This document shows positions 1 to 12,954 of a DNA stretch of 64,000 nucleotides, piece by piece. Every line of letters begins with the position of its first letter. Within the stretch, counting starts at the first letter, position 1. Origin of the DNA: Rhynchosporium graminicola. Taxonomy: Eukaryota > Ascomycota > Leotiomycetes > Helotiales > Ploettnerulaceae. The position numbers and the translations under genes were made by a program. The notes under the pieces were generated by a model that saw only the letters and a list, made by a program, of their open reading frames with translations, was not told the DNA's origin and ran no database searches. The DNA lies in NCBI GenBank assembly GCA_900074885.1, contig FJUW01000057.1, positions 182,073 to 246,072 of the forward strand, in the 5' to 3' direction.

Positions 1-3000
1 CAAACCGCCAGCAAAAGACTACGCCTAGGGAAAGACTCCTTCCTAGGTAGTATACGAGATATGCGATATCTTAACCTTACGAAGCTTCTTAGTAGTTAAT
101 TGTTTACTATACGTACTACTCTTACTAAGAATAGACTCTTATATAAGCTACCCGCACTTCTCGATTCTAGAGCTAATAGATACTATTTTATTAATCGTTC
201 TTTTCTCAAATCCCTTTCCTTCTTCTTAAAACCTTTAATTCACCTTCTGCTAAACGTAATTCCTATTAAAGGCTTTAATAGCGTTAATAGTAGTACTATT
301 AGTCATTATATAATACTTAATTTGACAGTAGATCGTCGCGTTCAGGTATTTACCCCCTTTCTTATTACTACTCTCGGAAACCACAGTATCATACTCGGAA
401 GGACTTAGCTTTCGGAATATCAAGTACTCTTAGATACCTCTAAACGATAGATTATTTGGTTACTATATACTCCTCTTAGTAACGTTTATAGCTCTCCGAT
501 CGAGATTAAGGACTTACGTAAATACTATACTTACTAGCGCTACTAATACGACGCTAACGAACGAAACGAACGCCTTAATTAGTTCTAGAAAGCGTACGAG
601 TAATAGCGAAGCGTAGCTAACTCTCTTGTCAATATTCGAGCTATTATTAACTTTATCTCTATTATTAAACGACTGTTACCAGCTCGGAAGCGTATTTCTA
701 GGGAGACTTATAGCTATAAAAATATCTAAAACTCTCCCCTAGAGAGTATTCTATAGGTAACTAACCCTCTATTACTACTGCTGATCAGTTAGGACTATTT
801 CTCCGGCGTTCATATTACTTATTATAGACATGATAAGCCTAAGTGTTTATCGCCTAAAGAACTAGAATAGAGCAGTAAAGGGAAGCCTTTATACTCTAGA
901 GAAGCTACTAATATATAGCCGAAGTGCGTACGATTCAGCGACGTTATCGCCTATATCCCGCGTGAATCTCTATTTCAACCCTAATTAGAAATCTCTATAT
1001 TAAAGACCTACGTATAAGACTACGCTCGTGTAATTCATACTATAGACTAATAGTTGCTCGGAATACCGTCTCGCGACTTAACAGAAGCTACTCAAAGTAT
1101 AAAAACAGCTACTACAATATTTCGGAAGCGATAAAGATTACCTCGTGTGCTCAGACCTCTTCTAGAGCCTCTTACGCTAGAGATTTATACGATTAGCAGC
1201 CTAGCCTTCTATCTCTTATATAAACGCTAGAAGTCTTCTAACGATAAGATCTTCTCTATTACCCTTCACGAGATAGATAAGCTTCTTAATAACAGAATCG
1301 CAGTTCAGTAACGTAATACTATTATCGTATCTTTGACTATCGACCTTATAGAATATCGCAAAACCGCCTAGTAATTTACTATTAGCTTAAGCGAATTGGA
1401 TTCAGAACTACAGATCCCTTACGAGTATAGCTAGTAGGTATACGTCTTTTCTAAGGAAGCTAGCGATATTCTCCCTTCTTATTACTTATGCGATTACCGA
1501 ATTAAGCTTAAGGAAGGGGCTGAGAAGAACTTCAAATACTCCCTCTTATATAAGATATTAGCTGAAGAACTTGAAGTCGTTAAGGCGTATATTACTAATA
1601 ACTTAGCTAAAGGTTTTATCGAACCTTCTTAAGCACTATACGCTATACCTATTCTTTTCGTTAAGAAAGCTAATAGAAGTCTAAGATTCTATATCGACTT
1701 TCGCGTACTTAATAACCTTACGAGGAAGGATTAATATCTACTGCTATTAATCGATAAAACGCTAGTTAGAATCTCTACTGCTAAGATATTCACTAAATTA
1801 GATATTCGCTAGGCGTTCTACCGAATTCGAATAGATCTAGCCTCTGAAGAGTATACGACCTTCCGGACTTGTTACAGTATATATAAGTGCAAGGTACTCC
1901 CTTTCGGTCTAACTAACAGCCTTGCGACGTACTAGTAATATATAAATAACGTCTTATTCGACTACTTAGACGACTTCTATATAGTATATCTAAACGATAT
2001 TCTGATCTACTCTAACGACTTATTATAGTATTAATTATATGTATATAAGGTGCTATAATGATTATAAGACGCTAGATTATAAGCTGACCTTAAGAAGTGT
2101 GAATTTAATATTACTCGCACTAAATACCTTAGATTTATTATCTCTACTTCTAGGATCGAGGTAGACCCTAAGAAGGTTAATATTATATAATCTTGGAATT
2201 ACCTGACTATAGTTAAGGGCGTATAATCGTTCTTAGGCTTTTATAACTTCTACCGACGATTTATTAAGGACTACGGAATTATCGTAAAACCTCTTATATA
2301 ACTTACTAAAAATAATATATTATTTCGGTTCGCTAGGGAATATAAAGATGCCTTCAATCACCTAAAGCACGCTCTTACTTCGGTACTACTCCTCTACTAC
2401 TATTAGCAATATCTACCTTATATAATCGAAACAGACGCTAGTGATAGAGTAATAGCAGGTGTGCTATCGTAACAGCACGACGAAGACTAGTTCCCAGTAG
2501 CCTACTTCTTTAAGACTATACTACCTGCCGAGCTTAATTATACTATTCACGATAAGGAAATGCTCGCAATTATACGATCTTTCAGTAACTAGAGATCTGA
2601 GCTCGCAGGCGTACTATATCAAGTCCGTGTTATTACTGATTATAAAGCTCTTAAGTACTTCATGACCTCTAAATAGCTAAATACATGATAAGCCCGATAG
2701 GCCGAGCTACTCGTAGATTATAACTTTATAATCACTTATCGACCTAGGAAGTATAATCTACTCGCTAATACTCTCTCTCGCAGAATAGATAAATTAGACG
2801 ACTAGAATAACGCTAAAAGAACTTAGTGTTTATAGCAGCTGCTACGCGAAGACTAAATCGATCTAGTACTACTTATAAGTAACCTCCGGAATAGCTCCGA
2901 CTCTATAGACAACTTTGAGCTTATTAACGCCTTAGAAGTCGCCGACCTATCGCTAGTCTTTTCTATAGTATAGCAAGTACTTGACGCTAATCGCACTACG

Positions 3001-4525
3001 CTATTACTCTAAGCTTTACGGAAATAAGCTCTCTCTACTACTCTTAGAAAACTAATTATAGAAAAAGATCTTCTACTCTATGAAGGAAGACTAATCGTAC
3101 CTGATATCTTATACTTTCGTACGCTACTTATACGCGAAGTATACGACCGATTAGAGATTACTTATCTAAGTATAAAGAAGACCTTATAACTACTAGTATT
3201 ATAATACTAGTAGTACGGAATCGCTTTAACTATTAACTAGTACTACCGCAACTATTATACTTACTGACGAATTTAAGTGCCGCGTAATAAGAAACCGGGC
3301 CTCCTCTAACCTCTTCCTGTACTGTCACGTCCATAGGAGCATATTACAGTCGACTACTATAGCTTTAACCGTGATAAACACGGCTACAATAACGTTCTCG
3401 TATTTATCGACTGTTTTAGTAAATAAGTAATTAGTATTCTATACCGAAAGACCTCCGATACGCGCGACCTTACAAAGCTTTACTTATACTACGTATACCG
3501 CTATTTCGGAGCTCTATTAATAATTACCTCTAATAGAGGGCTTTAATTTATTTCCTGTTTTTAGACTATAGTTATTATAATTCTCGGTACCAAAAGATAG
3601 CTTTCTGCAGTAGACTACTCGTAAATAGACAGCTAAATAGAGATCTATAACTAATATCTCTAACGCAGATTACGACTTTTTATCTCTTACTATTAAGACG
3701 ACTAGTAGGAATTCTTACTTATTATAGACTACGCCTAGATAACTCTCCCTTACGAATCCCTTAGAGGTCTCTTACTCTTTGAAGTTATTCATAGATATAT
3801 ACCCCGTGTTAATTGGAATTAGAAAGACTTACCTAACTTTATTATACTTACTAATAAGTTAAATACTTAGTAAGCTCTAGATTACGCTAATTATCTGCGC
3901 GACGCCTAAACTACTACTTAATTAAGCCTCTAACGTGCATAAGCTAAGATAGCCTAATCCTATAATCGCTCACGCTATGAAGTCGACTTAACTATAGATA
4001 ACCTTATCTAGCTAGATATACGCTACTTTACGAGTACTCGACTTAGTAAAAAACTCGACTTCCTGACTAATAGACTCTTCCGTGTAATTGAAAAGGTCAG
4101 AAGCTCTTATCGCCTAGAGCTCCTTACTAGTATGAAAGTATATAACGTATTCCCTGCTACTAAGCTACGGAAGCATCTAAACGACCTCTTGCCAGGATAA
4201 ACCTTACTGCTGCTATTACCTATTAATATCACTAGTGATAATAAATAGGAGATCGAAGATATACTTACGTGCTATAAGCAGCGCAATAGCCTCTTATATC
4301 GAGTTTCCTAGTTAAATTAAGACGTCGATCTCATATAGTACGATGCTATAGACGTCAAATACGCTCCTGCTAAGCTATAATAATTCCACTTTAATAACCT
4401 AACGTAAGCTAGACCTCCTACTAAAATACCTAATTAGCTAAAAGCTTTCTACGATAGAATTAATAATTACGACTACCTTAATAGTAATAAGGAGATAGAC
4501 TAACGCTCGAGGGCGAGCTTTTTTC

Positions 4526-4536
4526 GGAGGGGGGGG
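4526..4536 (+). other. Polypurine tract of Gypsy element 1
   Basis: A run of G with one A immediately precedes the LTR start at 4,540. This is the expected place for plus-strand priming in an LTR retrotransposon. Confidence 0.75.
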
Positions 4537-4539
4537 TAG

Positions 4540-4796
4540 TGTGACGACTGGTCAGGGACTAGTCAGGGACTGGTCAGGTTTAGAGGTTCCTCCCTATTAG
4601 TGGAAACACTTACTGCTAAGCGAGATTACACGAGTAGAGTTTAGGGGCCCCTTTTCATATATATACTTCAAATCACTCTATACTTCTAAACTCCTTAGTT
4701 ATAGATTCTTAAGTGATTCTTACTACTTCATATTCATAGTAATGTGAGGTCTTATTACCCAGGTAGTTTTGAGACCTTTCTAGAGCAAGCGTCATA
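4540..4796 (+). repeat. 3' LTR of Gypsy element 1
   Basis: The LTR begins TGTGACG directly after the polypurine tract. The matching terminal inverted repeat is CGTCATA (CGTCACA before one C-to-T change) ending near 4,796, giving about 257 bases. It opens with three 11-base near-repeats of the form GACTRGTCAGG (4,547-4,579). The 5' LTR is not in the window, so the right boundary rests on the inverted repeat and on the Copia frame that resumes just after it. Confidence 0.7.
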
Positions 4797-5170
4797 ATAT
4801 AAACTATAAATCTAATAGAGAAAGACTTTAAGCTCTTAAATAAGAGAATCTTATAGTAAAAGCTCAACTATAGTAAAGGTCTTCGATACGTTAAATTAGA
4901 TAAGAAGTCTCTGAAACTCGTTATATTTACTAATAGTTCATTGGCTAATTTAAAAGACTTCTACTCTTAAATTAGCTATATCTATATACTAATAGATAAG
5001 TATAATAAGGTAAACGTTATTCACTAGTCTTCGGTCTGCTATAAGAGAGTTACTAGATCTATACTAGCCTCTGAACTATACGCTATATCAGAAGGTTTTA
5101 ATATAGCTAGTGCTATTAAGACTACTATCGAATAGATTATAGAGATTATAGTACTACTTTTAGCTATAGT
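4797..5170 (+). mobile_element. Ty1/Copia remnant, RNase H part, left fragment
   Basis: The forward translation, read through TAG/TAA, shows the Copia RNase H pattern: a KGLRYVKLD segment, a VIFTNSS segment (normally FTDAS), then a VTRSILASELYAISEG segment. These are the familiar C-terminal Copia pol motifs. The frame is cut at 5,170 by Gypsy element 2 and continues at 12,955. The left edge abuts the end of the element 1 LTR, so element 1 probably also landed in this Copia copy; the matching target duplication would be outside the window. Confidence 0.8.
5166..5170. repeat. Target-site duplication ATAGT, left copy
   Basis: ATAGT directly precedes the LTR start at 5,171. The same five bases follow the second LTR at 12,950-12,954. 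A 5-bp duplication is normal for Ty3/Gypsy integration. Confidence 0.85.
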
Positions 5171-5438
5171 TGTAACGATACAAGACTCGAGGCGGTATAT
5201 AAGCAAGAATAAACAAGTAGGGAGGCTAAGAGCGGTCTTATATAGTCTACTACGAAGGAAATAAAAAGATAAGGAAGGAAGAAGAAGAGAGATAGAGTAT
5301 AAGGTACCTTATATATATATGCCGGTACTAGTCCGATACTATACTGAGTCGGATACTAGTTCTGCCGGGATACCTATGAACTTAGGCCCTGGTATCTATC
5401 CTTCTTCTCATATGACCTTCAGGTAAGCTATCGTTATA
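5171..5438 (-). repeat. 3' LTR of Gypsy element 2
   Basis: It starts TGTAACGA and ends TCGTTATA (TCGTTACA before RIP), a terminal inverted repeat. It aligns without gaps to 12,682-12,949. I count about thirteen differences, all transitions (C/T or G/A) and no transversions. Confidence 0.92.
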
Positions 5439-5441
5439 TTA

Positions 5442-5459
5442 CCCCCCCCCTAAGAAGAG
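5442..5459 (-). other. Polypurine tract of Gypsy element 2
   Basis: A run of nine C on the plus strand (nine G on the minus strand), flanked by purines, lies just inside the 3' LTR of the minus-strand element. Confidence 0.65.
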
Positions 5460-5511
5460 CTTAACCCTAAGCTCGGAAGGTTATACTTTATACTAGAAAT
5501 TAGTCTTTATT

Positions 5512-6895
5512 ATGACTATTTTCGTTGATATTCGCGTAATAGGCGCTAGCCGCTTTTTAGTAGTAGTAAATTCTTTATCAGGTTCTGACTAGTTATATCG
5601 CTATAATAGTACTATATTAGTCGTAGCTTCTAAATCGGGCGGTAAGCTATATTTACTTTATCTATTTATAGTAGGAGTCGAGTTTAAGTAGGGCGTAAGG
5701 TATATAAAGGAAGGGGTTTATTAATATTAGAGCTTTTCTTTTTCAACCGCGATAACTACTTTAACTTATAACTTTACTCTCCTTAGACTGCGATATAGTT
5801 CCTAGAGTAGGTATTATTACTAACTACTATAGTAGTCTACTATAATCTTATATATTAATCGACTTAATTAACTCTTCTCTTATTATAAGTAAGTTCCTCG
5901 CTTTAGTATTAGGGATAGTCTTCAGGTAAGGTATAGGAGTTCTACGGATCTATAACGCTAACTCCTATAGTGCCCTTACTAGTTCCCGCTAATACTCTTT
6001 CGGTAGCGTATTATATATATTACCTGCGATATATTCGCGCTTTCCTTAAGATAAAGTATAATAATACTCTTATTCTAGAACTTCTATATTTGTTTAATAG
6101 GCTTAACTCTAAGCTTTATAAGTATTATTTAGCGTTAAAGAGCAGTTATAAGTATATAAGTTACTTAAACCTGAATATAGTTATATATATTAACGCGTTA
6201 TAGTTACTCGACTATATTAATACGGAGTATACTATCTTATCCGGTTTACTTCCTAGCGGTAAAGCTAAGGATATAGAGCTGAATCGGGGCAGTATTATAG
6301 CTACTTATAAAGCTATTAATCGGATCTATTATCTCGCGAAATCTACTACTTCTACTATAGCGTTAGAGATTACTACTATATAATTAGTAAAGACTTAAGC
6401 TTTAAGGCGTTCTATAGAGAAGGTATTCAAGGAGTTAGAGTTTATTAAGGTAATAAGTTACGATCCTAAACCCTCAGATACTAGTATAATACTAACGTGA
6501 TATAGGATTTAGATCTTCTAATAGTAGATTCGGCGAAATCTAAATTAATAGTATAAATAGTATTAAAGTAGACGAAAGAGTTAAATAATATTATACGGGA
6601 ATTTGCGAAGAAAGCTATATTTAAGACTATAATATCTAATACTAAGAGAAAGAGGAATTTGCCTTCTAGTTCGGAGATAGTATTAGATCTAGATACTCCC
6701 GGACCTTCTCTAAAGAAGAAATCTCGTAGGATTAGTTATTATACTCGGTCTGCTACTAGGGCTACGTTAGTAGATTTAGGTAAGGAGTTAGATATAGTAG
6801 TTCTAGTTCTAGATATTTCAGATTTACTAGAAGCTCCGAAGAACTTAGGAGAGAAAGCTAATAAGGTAGAAGTAGTAGAAGAAGTAGAGTTTTAG
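5512..6895 (+). pseudogene. Decayed reading frame antisense to pol inside Gypsy element 2, unknown product
   Basis: This segment lies between the end of pol and the 3' LTR and reads on the opposite strand. Treating TAG/TAA as former Gln or Trp codons, a coherent protein-like frame runs from about 5,720 through 6,480. It contains PLLVPANTLSVAYY near 5,970 and LSGLLPSGKAKDIELNRG near 6,250. After a frame change, a Ser/Lys/Glu-rich tail (PSSSEIVLDLDTPG, a KKKSRR basic patch, an acidic end) runs to a TAG at 6,893-6,895. A TATATAAAGG box is at 5,701. I do not recognise the family. Extra antisense frames between pol and the 3' LTR are known in some plant Gypsy lineages. It could also be captured host sequence or a chance open frame in AT-rich DNA. 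Confidence 0.5.
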
Positions 6896-9800
6896 ATATA
6901 GTGTTATTACGGAATATAATCAGGGGATTATCCTTAGTAATAAATTTTTAATACTAGTAACTATAATAGTTTATTATCCTCTAAATAACTATAGTTATTT
7001 ATTCCGTCTTCCTAGGCCTTAATCTACTAATCTAGTTTACGCGGAGGTCTAGGTTTACTTAGGTTAGTAGCGTGAAAGTCCCTAAGCTTATACGAAGTAC
7101 CTATTAGGTCGGAAGTATTATACTAAGTTAGGTCCAGGTTATAGCTTAGTTAGCTAACTTAATACTTCAGATTACCTCTTAGAAGCTATATAGCGAGTAT
7201 ATCTTATAATTCCTACTCTTCTTAAGTAGCGATAACTTCCGGGAGTAGGTTTAGTAGCTTCTAGTCTAGTAAGAGATCGTCCGGGTCCTTAAAGAGTAAT
7301 TCAGGGGCGAATATATCGTATATAGAAGATCTAAGGAGTAAATCTAGCTTATAGGAGTATCCGATCTTAGCTAGGACTTAGTATAGTCCTACCTAGAAGC
7401 TAGATAGCTTCTTACTTAGCTAGTAAATCTTAAGGTTCCTTATAGAGAGAAATACCTTATCTCTAACTTCCTAGTCGATATTACGCTATTTCGGGTTAGT
7501 TATAGCGCTTATTTTCTACTAAGTAGCTATTATATTAGCTTTTATAACCTCGATAGTAGCTTTAGTATATTTAGCTAAGGATTTAGTATTAGTATAGTTA
7601 AGCTTCTTTTATAGTATCGATCTGGTAAGTTACTTCTAATCCTAGCTATTTCGTAGTAGTATACTATATTTAAGGGTATATAGCGCTATATCGATAGAAT
7701 CGTAAGGTAAAGTTACTTAAGCGCGGTTTATTATTAGTAGTAGTTCGCCCTAGTTACTTTAGTAGTAATTAACGAAAGGTCTAAGGCGTTAGTTAATATA
7801 TTAGTTTATAATCTCTATTTATCTATTAGTCTACTAGTAGAAAGAGGTAGAGAGTTTAACTTTAACTCTAATTATATAGTAAAACTCTTACTAGAAGGAT
7901 AAGATAAACTAAGCTCCTTAGTCGAATATAATTAACTTAGGAGTATATCCGAAATAATATATCTATTAGATAAATAATATTACTATCCTGCGAGTATCGA
8001 TATTATAATAATATAGTATCGATACGGAGTCCTTCCTTAGGCGGTCGATAAATACTAATATCTTATTAAATCCCTAGTTATTAGGCGGGAAGTCCTTAAA
8101 ATCTATTACTAAGTACTATATAAGGTAGCTAGGTACTAGTAATAGATAGAGGAATCCTTACTATTTTATCTGCTTCGGATGAGAGTACTAATATAAGTAG
8201 TAATTACGAGTATATCGTTTTATATCTAATACGAGTCCTTTCTAGTAGTAATAAGTAGAAATTATCTCAGCGGTCTTACGAGTATTTAGATAAGTAGAGG
8301 AAACTTAATCATGGATTTCGCTGATTAAACAGGTATATAGCGGGGTATAGCGTTATACGTATAGACGACTATTATAAAGTAGTAAACTATTATTAATAAT
8401 ATAGCTATCTCTTAATATATTCTGTTTATTAGAGAATAATTCTTAGTTGAATTAGTATAGTTTCTCGATTAAATCAAAGGAGTTACATGCGGGTTCCGAT
8501 AGTATATTAGTCCCTAGCGATATTAGGTATATATAACTAATTTAATCGATATAATACTCCGCTAGTTCCGCGTTAATCCTAAGGTCTAGGCGGTCTAGAG
8601 GTAGTAAAACCCGAGATCTACTATCCTATTTCTATTATTATTATATCCTTAGATCTTATTTCTTATAGCTAAGGATATTAGCTTTAGTGTTATTTTTACT
8701 AAGCGTATATATAATTTAAAAGTTGAATTCGGAAAGGAATTCTATCTATCTAGCTTACTTACTAATTAGTACCTTAGTAGTTATAAAGTATTCTAAGGAT
8801 CGATAGTCTATATATATACTAGTATAGCGTTATAGAGATATAAGTTCTAGTCTCTATTTCCGGAAAGACTTAATAATAGTATATAATTCCTTATTATAGA
8901 TTTCCTAGTTAAGTTCATATCTATTAAGAATATAAGAGTAGAATCTAATTAGATATTACTAGTTATCTTTATATAATTAGAAGATAACTTTAGCTATTAT
9001 ATTATCGGAGGCGTTAGTTTCTAGTTTAGTTTATAATTCAGAGTCGAAATAGTATAGTTTCTATACTAATAGTAGCTATTAATATAAATCGTCGAAGGAC
9101 TTCTTATAATCGTTAGTAAAATTCTATAGTATTATAAGCCGAGTAAGTATTAAGAGAGGTTTAGCGATAAGGCCGAAATTCCGAATAAATTAATAATAGA
9201 AACTATAGAATCCTAAGAAAGATTTTATAGCTATTACTATTTCGAGGTACTTCTAGTCTACTAATAATACTACTTTCTCAGGATCTAGCTCGATTCTATT
9301 AGTAGTAACGATATATCTAAGGTATTTAGTTCGGGTAATATAGAACTCGCTTTTCTTAATATCTACTTAGAGTCCGGTATCTATTAAGCGTTATAGTACT
9401 AATTTAACGTATTCCTTATATTCTTAGAGCGTTTCCGAGTATATAAGGATATTATTTAGATAAGCTATATAGAAATCGTCTAGGTAATCTAGTAGTATAT
9501 TATTTATATATCGTTAGTACGTACTAGGTCTATTATAGAGCTTAAAAAGTAGTACTTTATATTTATAAGATCTGAAGCGGGTTCGGAAGGTAGTATACTC
9601 CTCTGATTCGGGGTCTATATAGATACGGTTAAATACTACCCGGATATCTAGTTTAGTAAAGATTACTACTTTAGATATATAAGTTAAGAGCTTATCGATC
9701 CTAGGTATTAAGTAGGAATCCTTTCGAGTGATCGTACTAAGCTTATAATAGTCGATATAGAAGCGTAATCCTCTATCGGCCTTCTTAACGAATAGTATAA

Positions 9801-12681
9801 GTAATATAAAGGGACTTTAGCTAGATTCGATAAATCCCTTATCTAAGTTCTCTATAAGGTACTCTTTAGTTACTTATAATTCGTCTATAGATTACTAATA
9901 TAAAGGCGAATATACGTTAGGTAATAGTTCTTCTAGGATAATTTTATAATTATATAAGCGATATAGCGGAAGAATATTAGAATCCCGCTTAGAAAAGGCT
10001 TCCTTAAAGGTATAGTACTATTCTAGTAGCTTTTCGGATATAAGTCGTTCGGTATTAGGATCCTTAGGAGAGTTACTATTTAGATAGTCTTATAAGAAGC
10101 AGTCTATCTCGTAGATACTAATAAAGAATAATTCAGAGCTCTTATATTTTATATTAAAGTAAAAAGCTATAATACTAATTTAGTAAATCAGAACCGGTTT
10201 CTAGATCCTTAGAGGTTAAGGGGAGTACTTATAGTAGGGTTTCAGCGCAAGTACTTTTCTTAATAAATTCGAAGCGGAAAAGGGTTCGGATTCCTTAGTA
10301 ATAAGCGGAAATAAGTTAAATAATAAGAACGATACGTTAATATATAATATCGCTACTATTTAATATAATCGGCGTTAGTCTAGCTAGTTTATAGCTAAGT
10401 CCTGCGTATTAGTATCGATTTAGTAAGATCGATTAATATTAGGTTTATAAGGTAGTAGAGTTATAATTATCTCCTTATTATATCGGAAGGTAACTAAGTA
10501 TTATTCCGGCTATAGTAGCTTATAGTAGAGCGTATCTAGCTTAACTTAGAATCGTCATATCTATTTAATACTAATAATTATATCTTATTATCCTAAATAA
10601 AGAAGAATAAAAGAGTAGTTATAAATACGCTTACTATGAATAGAAAGGTATAAACATATAAAATAAGTAATATAAGTTCTGATAGATTATTAGAAACTAT
10701 ATATTAGAATAGAATAAGGCAGTAGCTCGATTTTAATACTAAGGGCCCCTGATAGTCGTTCGGTAAGAGTGCGATTAATAAATAGATAACTATTCGCTCC
10801 GGTATCGATTAAGCTATTTATAGAGACTCCTAGCTTATTTATACTAACTATAGTCAGGTATATAAATTACTTATTTCTTATTAGGAAGTTAAGGTTAAGA
10901 TTAGAGAGATTATACTTACGTAGACCTAAGAAGGAATTTTTACCTAGGCCTTATTATTTCCCTCTAGTATTAGTCTAGATTCGGAGGGTACGTTCTCTAC
11001 TGCTTTCTCGGTTACTCTCTTTTTTTCCGGAAATTCGTTAATTAATTAGACTTTAGGCGAGTTAAGGTAATCTAGCTTAATATAACTAAGCTATCTATAG
11101 CTATAATACTTAAGGGGTTCTTTAGTCGAGGTAGTAGAGCGTTTTAACGCGGAGGGAGTACTAGCTTATACCGGGGTAGAGGTATATACGTACGATATAG
11201 GAGTAGTTTATCGAGGGGCTAAGCTTAAGGACTAGTAAGGAGTAGAACTAGTAGAGGTTATAGTAGTAATAGTTAGCTTATAGTACTATACTTAGGTAGT
11301 AGCTTTCTCGGGATAAGTATATTCTAAGTTATAGCGATACTTAGTATTAAAAGAAAGTAAGGATCTAACTATAGAAGCGTAGTCTTTATTCTATATTAGT
11401 TTAATAATAAGAGTTAAAGCGCGTAAGGATAGTATAATCTTATCCTATATATAGAAGAACTACTCTTTCTTTTTAACTTTACTTTAGATAATAGCACTTT
11501 AAAATCGATTATAAAACTCGGCGAAAGTCTCGCGGGTATAGCTAAGTTATTATATCTCTAGGTAATAGAAAGCGTTATAGTAGTTATCTTCCTCTAAACT
11601 AGTAAGAAAGTTCTCCTTTAATAAGGAGATTATTTTATCGCTAGTCTTAAACTCGTTAGTAAGGTACTAAAGCATAAGATACTCTTTAGCTAATCTAGTA
11701 ACTAGTCTCTATACGAGAACGCGCCGGGAGAAGTCCGTAGGGTAATAGTTAGCGTTTATAGCTAGCTAGTCTTATATCGATACTCTCTATTAGAGGAAAG
11801 TAGAGTCCGATCTATTATCTAGAAATAGGATCTTCTTAGTAAGATAAGACTTCCTAGGGCTTAACTCTACTGATTCGGCGCTAGGGGAGAGAGATAGTTT
11901 ATTAGAAATAGGATCTTCTCTTTTAGTACTATATATTAGAATAGAGTTTATTAGCTTATTAAACTCTAGAATACGCAGAGATTATAGTATTAGTTCTAGT
12001 AGGAGAGTCGAAAACAGGCGAGGGACCCTTATAAGGAACTTATCTTATACGGAGATTAGTCTATCTATAGTATCTTCTAGAGAGTTATTCTTTTCCTCTT
12101 AGTCTATTATTTATTATAAGAGGGAATAGATTAGGTTCGAGTTACCTATAGTAGTAGGAGTACTTAGCGATTATATTCCTAGGGAATTTCGCTTTTATTT
12201 TCTTTTCTCTCTTAGTTAGTACTTCCTTAATAAGGTATTAATATTCTCTAGTATAAGAAACGTTTAGAGTAAAGAAAGGTATAACGGATTAGGTTTAGAG
12301 GTAAAGCGGGGAGGATCGCGTTAGGGTCCTCTAGAACTAGAGAGGTCTCTAGTTTATTAGTTAAGAGCTATAATAGTAGCTTAAAAAGAGGTATATTAGA
12401 GCTATTTCGGTAGCGATACGTAGAAGTTAAAGTTCCGGGGTATTTATTATACTTTCTTTAAAATCTGTTTATAATTCCTTTATACTAAGGGAGTTATTAA
12501 AGGAGTATTAGCGAAGACCTCCTCTATTATACTATTTACAATAAGCTAAATCAAACCCTAATTCATAGCTATCCGAGAGATCTCTAGTATCTCGGCTATA
12601 TACGAGTAGTTATTAAATAACTAACTTAGTAGTAAGATATTATAGTAGGCTATCTCTAGCTATCTTAATCTTTTTATTTAA

Positions 12682-12949
12682 TATAACGATATAAGACTCG
12701 AGGCGGTATATAAGTAAGAATAAATAAGTAGGGAGGCTAAGAGCAGTCTTATATAGTCTACTATAAAGGAAATAAAAAGATAAGGAAGGAAGAAGAAGAG
12801 AGATAGAGTATAAGGCACCTTATATATATATGCCGGTACTAGTCCGATACTATACCGAGTCGGACACTAGTTCTGCCGGGATACCTATGAACTTAGGCCC
12901 TGGTATCTATCCTTCTTCTCATATGACCTTCAGGTGAGCTGTCGTCATA
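12682..12949 (-). repeat. 5' LTR of Gypsy element 2
   Basis: Partner of the LTR at 5,171-5,438, same length and gap-free. Its end reads TCGTCATA. It has kept some CpA/TpG that the other copy lost, and lost others that the other copy kept. Confidence 0.92.
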
Positions 12950-12954
12950 ATAGT
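12950..12954. repeat. Target-site duplication ATAGT, right copy
   Basis: Matches 5,166-5,170 on the far side of element 2. Confidence 0.85.

Larger units (their letters stand above)
1..4796 (+). mobile_element. Ty3/Gypsy LTR retrotransposon (element 1), RIP-decayed, 5' end outside window
   Basis: The forward frame from before position 100 to about 4,503 reads as a Gypsy pol polyprotein once the TAG/TAA stops are taken as former CAG/CAA/TGG codons. Domains in order: aspartic protease (about 150-410, active-site triad now D-S-R), reverse transcriptase (about 1,600-2,100; the YxDD box near 1,985 is now YLND), RNase H (about 2,400-2,800), integrase zinc region and core (about 3,100-3,800; the second acidic residue is now in SNRG), and a C-terminal chromodomain-like segment (about 4,245-4,420). 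A G-rich polypurine tract and a 3' LTR follow. I see no indel needed to keep the frame. The gag part and 5' LTR lie to the left of the window. The element cannot be active as it stands. Confidence 0.9.
5171..12949 (-). mobile_element. Complete Ty3/Gypsy chromovirus (element 2), RIP-decayed, inserted in Copia
   Basis: The element has two 268-base LTRs and the duplication ATAGT. Minus-strand domains in order: gag (about 12,650-11,120), a CCHC zinc knuckle (about 11,115-11,045, some Cys codons now Tyr), aspartic protease with IDTGAN at about 10,811-10,797, reverse transcriptase (about 9,750-9,100; catalytic box near 9,450 now YLNN), RNase H, integrase (about 8,300-7,650, with an LRPFVNYYQ segment), and a C-terminal chromodomain near 7,225-7,050. 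Pol ends near 6,990. Between pol and the 3' LTR lies about 1.5 kb of extra sequence with an antisense reading frame. Many nonsense changes make it non-autonomous. Confidence 0.92.
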
